From [Zimmermannella] faecalis ATCC 13722 (GTDB lineage: Bacteria; Actinomycetota; Actinomycetes; Actinomycetales; Microbacteriaceae), in contig NZ_KB907080.1 in NCBI RefSeq assembly GCF_000381765.1, positions 110,448 to 174,447 on the forward strand: 64,000 nucleotides of DNA, written 5' to 3'. This document shows, piece after piece, positions 17,103-25,706 of this stretch. How positions within the stretch are numbered: the first letter of the stretch is position 1; every line of letters starts with the position of its first letter. The notes below the pieces were generated by a model that was not told the DNA's origin, searched no databases, and saw nothing but the letters and a program-made list of their open reading frames with translations. A program made the translations under genes and the position numbers.

Positions 17103-18763
17103 TTGGCGTCCTTTCGGTGGGTGAGTTCGGGTTCGAGCGCGTTCGTGGCGGCGGGCTGGAGCACGGTCGTCGCCGCCTCGGGCGCGGGAATCGCGTCGAT
17201 GAGCGCGCGCGTGTACGCGTGCTCGGGGTCGTGGAGCACGCGGGCGACGTCGCCGTGCTCGATGATTCGCCCGGCCTGCATGACGCTCACGGTGTCGGCG
17301 ACCTGCCGCACGAGCGCGAGGTCGTGTGACACGAGCACGAAGGTGATGCCGAGCGTCGCCTGCAGCTCGAGGAGTGCGTCGAAGATGTCGGCCTGCACGC
17401 TCACGTCGAGGGCGCTTGTTGGTTCGTCGAGCACGATCACCCGCGGGCGCAACACGAGTGCGCGGGCGATCGCGACGCGCTGCCGCTGGCCGCCCGAGAG
17501 CTCCGCGGGCTTGCGTTTCGCCAGTGTCGGGTCGAGGCCGACCGCCGCGAGCGCCTCGGTGACCTTCTGGCGTCGTTCGGCCGGCGTGCCGATGCCGAAG
17601 CGGTCGAGCGACTCGCGCACGAGCCGCTCGACGCGCCACGTCGGGTCGAGCGACGTGAACGGGTTTTGGTAGACGACCTGGAGCTCGCGGTACGTGGCCG
17701 TGCGCGCCCGGCCGGTGCGCGTATCCACTCGTTCGCCGTCGATGCGCACCTCGCCCGAGTCGGCGTCCTCGAGGCCGAGCAGGAGCCGTACCGTGGTGGT
17801 CTTGCCCGAACCCGACTCCCCCACGATCGCGTGGGTCGTGCCGGCCGCGACGCGCAGGTCGACGTCGCGTACCGCGGCGAAGTCGCCGAACGACTTCGTG
17901 AGCTGCCGGAGCTCGATGCGCGGGGGCGCCGACTCGATCTCGGGGCGCGAGGCGCGCACCTCGGCGTAGCGGTCGGGGTTGAGGGCGGGCACGTCGCCGC
18001 GCAGCCGGTGGGTGTATTCGGAGCGCGGGGAGGCGAACACCTCGGCCGTGTGGCCCGACTCCTGCACGCCGCCGTCGCGCAGCACGAGCACCTCGTCGGT
18101 GCGTTCGGCCGCGATCGCAAGGTCGTGCGTGATGAGCACGACGGCGAGGTCAAGGTCGCGTCGCAGCTCGTCGAGGAGGTCGAGAATACGCCGCTGCACC
18201 GTGACGTCGAGTGCGCTCGTAGGCTCGTCGGCGACGATGAGCTTCGGCCTCGGCAGCACCGCGAGCCCGATGAGCACGCGCTGCAGCATGCCGCCCGAGA
18301 GCTCGTGCGGGTAGGCGTCGTAGACGCGCTGGGGGTCGGCGAGCCCGACCCGCTCGAACACCTCGAGAATCTCGGCGCGCTGCGCGGCCCGGTCGAGGCC
18401 CGGCAGGAGCGCCGCCGCCTCGTGCGCCTGTGCGCCGATCTTGCGCACGGGGTTGAGGGCGTGCGCGGGGTCTTGCGGCACGAACCCGAGCTGCCGCCCC
18501 CGCAGCGCGCGAAACTCCCGTTCGCGCAGCCCGAGCACCTCGCGCCCTTCGAGGTAGACGCTGCCGCCGACCGACGCGCTGCCGGTCGGGAGCAGCCGCA
18601 GCACGGCGCGGGCGATCGTCGATTTCCCCGAGCCCGATTCGCCAATGATCGCGAGGCTGCGGCCGCGCTCGAGCGCGAAGCTCACGTCGTGCACCACGGT
18701 GGTATCGCCGTACGCGACGCTGAGCTGCTCGACGCGAATGAGCGGATGCGCTGGTGTGGTCAT
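17099..18763 (-). CDS. fused DppD-DppF-type ABC ATPase
   Basis: A 554-residue protein with two complete ATPase domains. Domain 1 (about 8-250): GESGSGKST, ELSGGMLQR, LIVADEPTSALD, LITHD. Domain 2 (about 285-530): GESGSGKTT, ELSGGQRQR, VIVLDEPTSALD, LVSHD. The C-terminal segment HDPEHAYTRALIDAIP is typical of oligopeptide/dipeptide ATPases. It powers the DppB/DppC-like permeases encoded just upstream. Its stop overlaps the aminotransferase start. Confidence 0.93.
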   Translation of the reverse strand: MTTPAHPLIRVEQLSVAYGDTTVVHDVSFALERGRSLAIIGESGSGKSTIARAVLRLLPTGSASVGGSVYLEGREVLGLREREFRALRGRQLGFVPQDPAHALNPVRKIGAQAHEAAALLPGLDRAAQRAEILEVFERVGLADPQRVYDAYPHELSGGMLQRVLIGLAVLPRPKLIVADEPTSALDVTVQRRILDLLDELRRDLDLAVVLITHDLAIAAERTDEVLVLRDGGVQESGHTAEVFASPRSEYTHRLRGDVPALNPDRYAEVRASRPEIESAPPRIELRQLTKSFGDFAAVRDVDLRVAAGTTHAIVGESGSGKTTTVRLLLGLEDADSGEVRIDGERVDTRTGRARTATYRELQVVYQNPFTSLDPTWRVERLVRESLDRFGIGTPAERRQKVTEALAAVGLDPTLAKRKPAELSGGQRQRVAIARALVLRPRVIVLDEPTSALDVSVQADIFDALLELQATLGITFVLVSHDLALVRQVADTVSVMQAGRIIEHGDVARVLHDPEHAYTRALIDAIPAPEAATTVLQPAATNALEPELTHRKDAK

Positions 18764-18790
18764 GCTGGCCTCCTTCGGCCTGGTGGTGAG

Positions 18791-19636
18791 TCAGTTGCTG
18801 CCGCGCAGCGACCGGCTGAGCCGGTTGACGGCGAGCACCGTGACGACGGTGACGAGCGCGGGCCAGAACACGAGCCAGGTCGCGGTCGTGTAGTCCTTGC
18901 CCTGCGAGATGAGCAGGCCCCAGTCGCTCGCGGGCGGCGGGTCGCCGTAACCGAGGAACGAGAGCCCGGCGATGACGAGAATCGAGAGGCCGAACTGCAG
19001 CACCGCGAGCGTGAGCACCGAGCGCGAGGCGTTCGGGAGCACGTGCCAGACGAGGCTCTGCAGGCGGGTGCCACCGAGCACGCGTGACGCCTCGACGAAC
19101 ACCGACTGCCGGGTGGCAATCACCTCGGCGCGCATGACGCGAGCGAACACGGCGACGGCCGAGATGCCCGTCGCGATGGCGGCGTTGATGGTCTGGAACC
19201 CGAGCGACGAGACGATGATGACCGCGAGCAGAAAGCTCGGGATCGCGAGCAGCACGTCGACGAACCGCGAGAGCACCGAGTCCATGAGCCGCCCGAAGAA
19301 TCCGGCGACGAGGCCGACGAGGCTGCCGACGACGAGCCCGATCGCGACGGCGACGAGCGCGCTCAGCACCGACGAGCGCGTGCCGTAGACGACGCGAGCA
19401 TATAGGTCTCGGCCGAGGTGGTCGGTGCCGAACGGATGCGCGAGGCTCGGCGCCTGCAGCTTCTCGCTCGTGACCCCGAAGTCGGGGGCGAGCCCCGTAA
19501 ACAGGCCCGGCCAGATCGCCCAGGCGACGACGAGCAGGAGCACGGCGGCCGACAGCCACACCGTGAGCGGCTGGCCGCCGGGGCGGCGCCAGGCGACCTT
19601 CGGTGCGCCCGTGCGGCGGGCGGTGAGCACGGTCAT
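18791..19636 (-). CDS. DppC/OppC-type ABC permease
   Basis: A 281-residue permease with an N-terminal helix and a five-helix transport domain. LAHPFGTDHLGRDLYARVVYG is the family's periplasmic hallmark, and the cytoplasmic EAA-like loop is EASRVLGGTRLQSLVWHVLPN. The start overlaps the DppB stop (ATGA). With DppB it forms the membrane channel of a peptide-type importer. Confidence 0.92.
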   Translation of the reverse strand: MTVLTARRTGAPKVAWRRPGGQPLTVWLSAAVLLLVVAWAIWPGLFTGLAPDFGVTSEKLQAPSLAHPFGTDHLGRDLYARVVYGTRSSVLSALVAVAIGLVVGSLVGLVAGFFGRLMDSVLSRFVDVLLAIPSFLLAVIIVSSLGFQTINAAIATGISAVAVFARVMRAEVIATRQSVFVEASRVLGGTRLQSLVWHVLPNASRSVLTLAVLQFGLSILVIAGLSFLGYGDPPPASDWGLLISQGKDYTTATWLVFWPALVTVVTVLAVNRLSRSLRGSN

Positions 19637-20628
19637 GCGATGGCCTCCGTGGTCTGGGGCTGGCTGACGCGGAGTTTGCGGCCGGCCTGGGCGAGGTCGA
19701 CGCGGGGGTCGAGCAGCGGATACGTGAGGTCGGCGAGCAGGTTCGCGACCACGAAGATGACGGCCGTGAGCGCGACGACGCCCTGCAGCGTCGGGAGGTC
19801 TTGCGACACGACCGACTTCTCGATGAGCGAGCCAATGCCGTTGCGGCCGAAGACGAACTCGGTGATCACCGAGCCGCCGAGGAGCTCACCCACCGTGAGC
19901 GCGAGCACGGTAACGGCGGGCAGCGACGCGGGCTTCAGCAGGTGCACGAAGAATGCCCGCACCTGCGTCACGCCCCGCGATCGCACGACGGTCGCGTACT
20001 CACGCCCGGCCTCGCGGTCGAGGTTCGCGATGAGCACCTCGGCGATCTGGGCCGACACGGGAATCGCGAGCGCGAGCGCCGCGAAGAAGGTGCCCCACGG
20101 CGACTCGGGCTCGATGATGCGGAACAGCCCGAGGCCGAACGCAAACAGGTTGATGAGCAGCAGGCCAATCACGAAGTTCGGCACCGAGAGGAACAGCGAC
20201 GGGAACGACCGCACGATCCCCTGCCCGTACTTCGCGGGCAGCACCTGGCTGCCGAACGCGACGAGGCCGGCGATGAGGCAGGCGAGCACGAGCGCGCTGC
20301 CGGCCAGCGCGAGCGTCGAGGGCACCGCATCTGCGATGAGCTGCGAGACCGGCAGCTGCGTGCGCAGCGAGAGCCCGAGGTCGCCCACGAGGAACCCGCC
20401 GAGCGAGTGCGCGAGCTGCTCGAGCACGGGCCGGTCGAGGCCGTAGTACGCGACGAGCTGGGCGATCTCAGCCTCACTGAACCCGTTTTCGGGGTTCCGC
20501 AGCTGCGACGAGATCGGGTCGCCCGGCAGGATCGTGATAACCGTGAACGTGAACACGTACGCGAGCAGCACGACGAGCGCGGCCTGGCCGACGCGGCGCG
20601 CGGTGAACGCGAAGTAGCTGCGAGACAT
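19633..20628 (-). CDS. DppB/OppB-type ABC permease
   Basis: A 331-residue permease with TILPGDPISSQL near the N-terminus and a C-terminal TVGELLGGSVITEFVFGRNGIG, both standard for DppB. The start MSRSYFAFTARRVGQ at 20628 shares one base with the stop of the binding-protein gene (TGATG), so translation is coupled. It continues into DppC by a 4-base overlap. Confidence 0.92.
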   Translation of the reverse strand: MSRSYFAFTARRVGQAALVVLLAYVFTFTVITILPGDPISSQLRNPENGFSEAEIAQLVAYYGLDRPVLEQLAHSLGGFLVGDLGLSLRTQLPVSQLIADAVPSTLALAGSALVLACLIAGLVAFGSQVLPAKYGQGIVRSFPSLFLSVPNFVIGLLLINLFAFGLGLFRIIEPESPWGTFFAALALAIPVSAQIAEVLIANLDREAGREYATVVRSRGVTQVRAFFVHLLKPASLPAVTVLALTVGELLGGSVITEFVFGRNGIGSLIEKSVVSQDLPTLQGVVALTAVIFVVANLLADLTYPLLDPRVDLAQAGRKLRVSQPQTTEAIA

Positions 20629-22298
20629 CAGCGGTCGAGCCACGCCGTCGCAAAGCTCGCGTAGGCGAGCCCGTTGTAGGTGACGTCGTGCAGGTCGGGG
20701 CTGAGCACGTAGATGCGCTGCGAGATCTGCGTCACGGGCACGAAGTAGCCCTCTTCGAGCACGTACTCCTGCAGACTGTCGAGTGTCTCGGCGCGCGCGT
20801 CGAGGTCGTCTGCGCTGAGGATCTCCTCGGAGTACTGGTTCAGGGTCTCGTCGCTCGTGCCGACGAAGAACCAGTCTTCGTCGCCCTCTTCGGCGCCGAC
20901 GATGACGCCGGCGACGGTCGCGGCGTCGATGAAGCTGCGGGTGATCTCGTTGGTCTGCACCTCGGCGCGGTTGTTCAGCACCTGCTCGGTGTAGCTCGCG
21001 ACGTCGAGCGTCTGAATCGAGACGTCGAAGCCGAGCGGGGCGAGTTGCTGCGCGATGAGCTCGTCGATCGCCTGCGACGTGGTGAGGTACGGGTTCGGGT
21101 AGAGCTTGAGCTCGAGGCGCTCGCCGTCGCGCTCCCGCACGCCGTCGGCACCGGGCTTCCAGCCGGCCTCATCGAGCAGCTCCTGCGCGAGCTCGGGGTC
21201 GTACTCGAAGGCGTCGGAGTGGTCGGTGCTCTCGGCGACGTTGCTCTGGATGAACGACTGCGCCGGCTCCCAGTCCTCGGTGTAGACGGTGTCGAGAATC
21301 TCGTCGCGGTCGATGCCGTGCTGCAGCGCGAGCCGCACGTTCTTGTCGTTGAACGGCGCGATGCTCGTGTTCAGCGCGAACCCGTTCACGAACCCGAGGT
21401 ACCGGGGCGCGGCGACCGTAAGCCCCGCATCCTTCAGCCCGCCGAGCTCCTGCGGCGAGATGTTGTAGACGACGTCGGCCTGGCCCGACTGCACCGAACC
21501 GGTGCGCAGCGACGCCTCGGGCACGACCTTGTAGGTGATCGAGTCGAGGTACGGCGCGCCCGTGTGGCCGCGGGCATCGGGGCCCCAGCTGTAGTCCTCG
21601 CGCTTCGTGATCGTGACGTGGTCGCCGTCGGCCCACGACTCGACGACGAACGGCCCGGTGCCGATCGCGTTCGAGAGGTCGGCCTGTTCTTCGGCGGGCA
21701 GCTCGAGGGTCTTCGGCGAGACGATGATCGAGCCGTGATACGCGAGGGTCGGGATGAACGCGAGCGTCGGCTGCGAGAAGGTCACCTCGACGGTGGTCGC
21801 GTCGACGGCCTCGGCGCCCTCATAGTTCGCCGAGGGGAACAGGCCGACGCGCGCGATGCCGTCGCTCGGGTCGCCGTTCGCCCAGAAGTCGATGTTTGTG
21901 GCGACGGCCTCGGCGTCGAGCGCGCTGCCGTCAGAGAACGTCACGCCCTCGCGCAGGTGGAGGGTGAAGCTCGTCGCGTCGTCGGACTGCTCCCAGCTCT
22001 CGGCGAGCCACGGCGACAGCTCACCGGCTTCGTCGACGTAGACGAGTTTGTCGGTGATCTCGCCCCACACGTTGCCCTGGAAGCTCGAGATCGAGCTCGT
22101 GTTTGGCACCCACGAGTCGCCGAGCGAGTCGATCTGGAACACGAGGTCGCCGCCCGACTTGGGCTCGCCGTTGCCCTCGCTGCCGGTCGATGGGGCGGCG
22201 GCGCAGCCGGCCGCGAGGGCGATGACGGCGCCGAGGGCGCCGATCGAGGTCGCGAGGCGGCGGGCTCGGCGCCGCCGGGGCGGTTGTGACGTGGTCAT
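20628..22298 (-). CDS. peptide-type ABC importer binding lipoprotein (SBP family 5)
   Basis: A 556-residue extracytoplasmic binding protein. An Arg-rich n-region precedes a hydrophobic core and lipobox LAAGC. The mature part has the family-5 pattern: LSPWLAESWEQSDDATSFTL, LREGVTFSDGSALDAEAV and VRLALQHGIDRDEIL. Such proteins bind peptides, nickel chelates or opines; the ligand cannot be told from sequence alone. It is the first importer gene and follows the FAD-linked dehydrogenase by 75 bases. Confidence 0.92.
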   Translation of the reverse strand: MTTSQPPRRRRARRLATSIGALGAVIALAAGCAAAPSTGSEGNGEPKSGGDLVFQIDSLGDSWVPNTSSISSFQGNVWGEITDKLVYVDEAGELSPWLAESWEQSDDATSFTLHLREGVTFSDGSALDAEAVATNIDFWANGDPSDGIARVGLFPSANYEGAEAVDATTVEVTFSQPTLAFIPTLAYHGSIIVSPKTLELPAEEQADLSNAIGTGPFVVESWADGDHVTITKREDYSWGPDARGHTGAPYLDSITYKVVPEASLRTGSVQSGQADVVYNISPQELGGLKDAGLTVAAPRYLGFVNGFALNTSIAPFNDKNVRLALQHGIDRDEILDTVYTEDWEPAQSFIQSNVAESTDHSDAFEYDPELAQELLDEAGWKPGADGVRERDGERLELKLYPNPYLTTSQAIDELIAQQLAPLGFDVSIQTLDVASYTEQVLNNRAEVQTNEITRSFIDAATVAGVIVGAEEGDEDWFFVGTSDETLNQYSEEILSADDLDARAETLDSLQEYVLEEGYFVPVTQISQRIYVLSPDLHDVTYNGLAYASFATAWLDR

Positions 22299-22373
22299 GG
22301 TGGTGCTCCTTGGGGTTGGAAATGCGAAAAGTTGCGGATGTTCCGGCTGCGGCGTGGGCGAGATGTCCGTGGC

Positions 22374-23804
22374 CTAGATGGCTTTGCCTGGGTTGAGCAG
22401 GCCGTGCGGGTCGAGCGCGGCCTTCACCGCGTACTGCGCCTCGAGGTTTCGGCTCGAGAGCTCGAGCGCGGCGGCGCCCCGCTTCGTCGAGCCGAGCCCG
22501 TGCTCGCCGGTGACGGTGCCGCCGAGCGAGAGGGCGAACCGCACGAGGTCGTCGTTCGCCGCCGCGAGCGCGGGCGACGGAACGTTCGGGTCGGCGCCCT
22601 CGGGAATCTGCAGCGTGATGACGGGGTGGAGGTTGCCGTCGCCCGCGTGCGCGACCGCGCTCACGTCGACGCCGTACCGCTCGCGCAGCTGGTCGAAGTA
22701 GGCGTAGACCTCGGGCAGCGTCGACTTCGGTACCGCGACGTCGCCGCCGGCGAACCACTGGTCGGCGGGGAATCCGCGGCCCGAGCGACGCAGCTCCCAC
22801 AGCCGCTCGGCCTCGGCGTCGTCGACGGCCGATACGCGCCCGCCGACGGCCGTGAGCGCCGCGTCGAGGTCGCGGTACTGCTCGTCGATGCCGTAGCCGT
22901 CGAGTTCGATGAGCAGGAGCGCATCGCCACGGCCCGCGAGGTCGGTCCCGTTGTGCGCGTCGATGTTGCGCAGCGTGCCGCCGTCGAGAAACTCGGTGAT
23001 GCTCGGGCGCACGCTGCTGCGGGTGATGGCGGCAAGCGCCGCGGTACCCGCGCCGACCGTGTCGAAGAACGCGGTGACGGTGCGTCGGGCGACTGGCACC
23101 GGGCGCAGGCGCACGGTCGCGCGCACGACGATGCCGAGTATCCCCTCGGCGCCGATGAACAGCCCGCGCAGGTCGAGCCCCGTGACCGACTTCAGGGTGC
23201 GACTGCCCACCGACACGAGCTCGCCGTCGGCTAGCACGACGTCGAGGGCGAGCACCGACTCCCGCGTGACGCCGTACTTCACGCAGCGCAGTCCGCCGGC
23301 GTTCGTCGCGACGTTGCCGCCGATCGACGAGATGTCCCAGCTCGCGGGGTCGGGCGCGTAGAAGAGCCCGAGCGGCGCGACGTGGGAGCTCAAGTCAGCG
23401 TTGAGCACCCCCGCCTCGACCACGGCGAGTTCGTCGTCGGGCGACACCTCGAGGATGCGCGTGAGCCGCTCGGTCGATACGACGAGTTCCGCGGTGGTCG
23501 CCGCGGCGCCGCCCGACAGCCCCGTGCCGGCACCGCGCGGCACGACGGCGACGCCGTACTCGGCGGCCGCGCGCACGACCGCCTGCACCTGCTCGACGGT
23601 GTCGGGCAGCGCGACGGCCGGGCCGACCTCGTCGGCGAGCCGCGCTGGCAGGGTGCCCTGGTCGTACGCGTACCCGGCTGTCTCGGTCGACGCGGCGCGC
23701 ACATCAAGGTCGGGGTGCGCTTCGGCGAGGTGCGCGACCAGCGCGGCGACATCGTCGGGTGTCGCGGTGCTGACCTGTGGCAGCGCGGGTGCGGTGGTCG
23801 ACAT
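22374..23804 (-). CDS. FAD-linked 2-hydroxyacid dehydrogenase (GlcD/D-lactate dehydrogenase type)
   Basis: A 476-residue oxidoreductase: FAD-binding type 4 domain (about 40-220; AVVPRGAGTGLSGGA, SSIGGNVATNAGGLRCVKYG) and a C-terminal domain with VAHAGDGNLHP and GTVTGEHGLGSTKRG, whose His residues act in the active site. It oxidises a D-2-hydroxyacid such as lactate, glycolate or 2-hydroxyglutarate to the 2-oxo acid. The ATG at 23804 follows AAGGAG. It is first in the operon with the Opp-type importer and an aminotransferase, suggesting joint use of one imported substrate class. Confidence 0.9.
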   Translation of the reverse strand: MSTTAPALPQVSTATPDDVAALVAHLAEAHPDLDVRAASTETAGYAYDQGTLPARLADEVGPAVALPDTVEQVQAVVRAAAEYGVAVVPRGAGTGLSGGAAATTAELVVSTERLTRILEVSPDDELAVVEAGVLNADLSSHVAPLGLFYAPDPASWDISSIGGNVATNAGGLRCVKYGVTRESVLALDVVLADGELVSVGSRTLKSVTGLDLRGLFIGAEGILGIVVRATVRLRPVPVARRTVTAFFDTVGAGTAALAAITRSSVRPSITEFLDGGTLRNIDAHNGTDLAGRGDALLLIELDGYGIDEQYRDLDAALTAVGGRVSAVDDAEAERLWELRRSGRGFPADQWFAGGDVAVPKSTLPEVYAYFDQLRERYGVDVSAVAHAGDGNLHPVITLQIPEGADPNVPSPALAAANDDLVRFALSLGGTVTGEHGLGSTKRGAAALELSSRNLEAQYAVKAALDPHGLLNPGKAI

Positions 23805-23950
23805 GTGGGGCTCCTTCTCGTGGGGAGACAGCGCCACCTGGAAACGGCGCTGCTTGGGCAACAGCTCTGGAGAAGTTTGTTGGCCGCCCGAGGAGGTACG
23901 GAAGGTCGCCGGTCACATCGCTTCACGAGCTGACACGAAGCGACGATGTG

Positions 23951-23974
23951 CCACATATGTGTTCACAAATGTGG
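23951..23974. promoter_or_regulatory. 24-base dyad between glcD-like and glbO-like genes
   Basis: CCACATATGTG TT CACAAATGTGG: arms of 11 bases with 10 matching, centred at 23962-23963. It lies 147 bases upstream of the dehydrogenase start and 76 bases upstream of the haemoglobin start, so it could serve either divergent promoter. The size suits a dimeric regulator; no family can be named. Confidence 0.5.
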
Positions 23975-23988
23975 CGCCCGCCCGCGAA

Positions 23989-24015
23989 ATGCGGTATGCG
24001 GTATGCGGTATGCGG
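23989..24015 (+). repeat. 7-base tandem repeat (ATGCGGT) x 3.9
   Basis: Three full copies and most of a fourth, without a mismatch, end 34 bases before the haemoglobin start. A short pure repeat at this spot could change promoter or leader length by slippage. Confidence 0.85.
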
Positions 24016-24049
24016 CGCCACGACGTCGAGCCGCCGATAGGCTCGAGAC

Positions 24050-24457
24050 ATGAACTCCCCCGCGCCGCAGCCGACCGTGTACGACGAGGTCGGCGGCATG
24101 GCCACCTTCGACGAGCTCGTGCGACGCTTCTACGCGCGGGTGCAGCTCGACGAGGTGCTCTGGCCGATGTATCCCGCCGACGACCTCGAGGGCGCGATCT
24201 GGCGCCTCAGCCGATTCCTCGGCCAGTACTTCGGCGGCCCGACCACGTACTCGTCGATGCGCGGGCATCCGCGCCTGCGGATGCGCCACGTCGACTTTCA
24301 CGTCAACCCCGACGCGCGCGATCGCTGGCTGCGGCACATGACCGCGGCGCTCGACTCGATGGAGTTCGCGCCGATCGTGCGGACGACGATGGCCGACTAC
24401 TTCGATCGTGCCGCAACCGCGATGGTGAATACGTTCGAGCCGACACCCGAGCGGTAG
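24050..24457 (+). CDS. glbO: group II truncated haemoglobin
   Basis: A 135-residue truncated globin. FDELVRRFYARVQ gives the B10 Tyr, RMRHVDFHV the proximal His, and ARDRWLRHM the Trp G8 characteristic of group II (GlbO/TrHbO) proteins; VYDEVGG and FGGPTTYS also fit. Group II globins bind oxygen tightly and are linked to oxygen or reactive-oxygen handling. The gene is monocistronic, divergent from the glcD-like operon, and ends at a strong hairpin. Confidence 0.92.
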   Translation: MNSPAPQPTVYDEVGGMATFDELVRRFYARVQLDEVLWPMYPADDLEGAIWRLSRFLGQYFGGPTTYSSMRGHPRLRMRHVDFHVNPDARDRWLRHMTAALDSMEFAPIVRTTMADYFDRAATAMVNTFEPTPER

Positions 24458-24472
24458 CATCCGCGGAAAGCA

Positions 24473-24508
24473 GCGCAGCGCCCCGGTCGTGCGACCGGGG
24501 CGCTGCGC
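24473..24508. terminator. hairpin between glbO and the alcohol dehydrogenase gene
   Basis: Seventeen complementary bases on each side (24473-24489 and 24492-24508), of which the innermost pair must open to leave a 4-base loop. It lies in the gap of two convergent genes and can act on both strands. Confidence 0.85.
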
Positions 24509-24523
24509 CGTGGTGTGGTGTGC

Positions 24524-25627
24524 CTACTCGAAGACGAGCACGGGCTTGATGACCTCGCCCGACTTCGACGCCTCGAAGGCCTCGTTGATCTGCTCAAACG
24601 AGAACGTCTTCGAGATCTTCTCAATCGGGAACTTGCCGAGGCGCCACAGGTGCACGAGGCGCGGAATGAAGTCCTGCGGCACGGCATCGCCCTCGACGAT
24701 GGTCTTGAACGTCCAGCCCTTGATGAGCGACGCACCGACCTCGAACTTCACCTCGTCGCCGGGCTTCGCGGCGCCGACGAGGCCGAGCGTGCCCTTCACG
24801 GCGAGCAGCGGCGCGGCCGAGCTCGTCACGGCGGCGACACCGGTGGTGTCGAGCACGAAGTCGAGCCCGCGGCCGCCCGTGATCTCGGCGACGCGAGCCG
24901 CAACATCCTCGTTCCCCGAGTTGATGCTGTGCGTGGCGCCAAGCTCCTTCGCGAGCGCGAGGCGGTCGTCGTTGAGGTCGAGCGCGACGATCGTCGTGGC
25001 GCCGATCGCCGCGGCGGCCATGATGGCGGCCGAGCCGACCGCACCGGTGCCGAAAACACCGACGCTCGCGCCGGCACCGACCTGCAGCGAGTTGATGATC
25101 GCGCCGGCGCCCGTCGAGAGGCCGCAGCCAAGCGGGCCGAGGAGCTCGAGCGGCGCGTCGTCGTCAACCTTCACGACGTTGCGCTCGGTGGCGATCGCGT
25201 ACGTCGCGAAGCTCGACTGGCCGAAGAAGTTGCTGTCGATGCGCTCGCCGTCACTGCTGAGCACGCTCGTGCCATCGGTGCGGCCGCCGCCGAAGTTGTA
25301 GGCGTTGAACTCGAGGCAGTAGGCGGGCTTGCCACTCAGGCAGTTTTCGCAGTGACCACACGAGTTGAAGCCGAGCACGACCCGGTCGCCGGGCTTCACC
25401 GAGGTCACGGCCTCGCCGACCGACTCGACGACGCCGGCGCCCTCGTGCCCGAGCACGACCGGGAAGTTCGTGGGGTAGCCGCCGTCGCGAATGAACGCGT
25501 CGGTGTGGCACACGCCGGTCGCGACGAGCTTCACGCGAATCTCACCCGCGCGAGGCTCCTCGATTTCGAGGGGCTGAATTTCAAAGTCGGCGGAGGCCGC
25601 CGAAACGACTGCTGCGCTAATTTGCAT
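24524..25627 (-). CDS. zinc-dependent alcohol dehydrogenase (aryl-alcohol type)
   Basis: A 367-residue medium-chain dehydrogenase. Catalytic zinc ligands: Cys in ATGVCHTDA, His in LGHEGAG and Cys in GPLGCGLSTG. Structural zinc: four Cys in SCGHCENCLSGKPAYC. The Rossmann motif is VGVFGTGAVGSAAI with acidic VALDLN after it, so NAD is the likely cofactor. The closest pattern is the benzyl-alcohol/XylB-like group, oxidising an alcohol to an aldehyde. The start at 25627 has GAGGAAAA upstream. The leader folds into a long hairpin that includes the start codon. Confidence 0.92.
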   Translation of the reverse strand: MQISAAVVSAASADFEIQPLEIEEPRAGEIRVKLVATGVCHTDAFIRDGGYPTNFPVVLGHEGAGVVESVGEAVTSVKPGDRVVLGFNSCGHCENCLSGKPAYCLEFNAYNFGGGRTDGTSVLSSDGERIDSNFFGQSSFATYAIATERNVVKVDDDAPLELLGPLGCGLSTGAGAIINSLQVGAGASVGVFGTGAVGSAAIMAAAAIGATTIVALDLNDDRLALAKELGATHSINSGNEDVAARVAEITGGRGLDFVLDTTGVAAVTSSAAPLLAVKGTLGLVGAAKPGDEVKFEVGASLIKGWTFKTIVEGDAVPQDFIPRLVHLWRLGKFPIEKISKTFSFEQINEAFEASKSGEVIKPVLVFE

Positions 25628-25686
25628 GCGTTTTCCTCTTTTCTGACAGGAGTGACCGTACTCCTCGAACGTCAGAAACGCATGCA
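25623..25686 (-). promoter_or_regulatory. structured leader hiding the alcohol dehydrogenase start
   Basis: Nested inverted repeats: outer TGCATGCGTTT (25623-25633) with AAACGCATGCA (25676-25686), middle TCTGAC (25642-25647) with GTCAGA (25671-25676), inner AGGAGT (25648-25653) with ACTCCT (25660-25665). On the mRNA the outer stem contains the start codon and abuts the Shine-Dalgarno. The upstream arm also holds a three-codon open frame, ATG CGT TTC TGA. Outer and middle stems share one or two bases, so they may be alternatives. Confidence 0.6.
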
Positions 25687-25706
25687 GATTCGTTGATGTG
25701 TTGGTG

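Noticed and set aside
20688..22289. 533-codon open frame opposite the peptide-binding lipoprotein
   Set aside because: Composition-driven; no recognisable domain and no ribosome site.
23989..24015. CRISPR-like array
   Set aside because: The unit is only 7 bases with no spacers; it is a simple tandem repeat. No cas genes are in the window.
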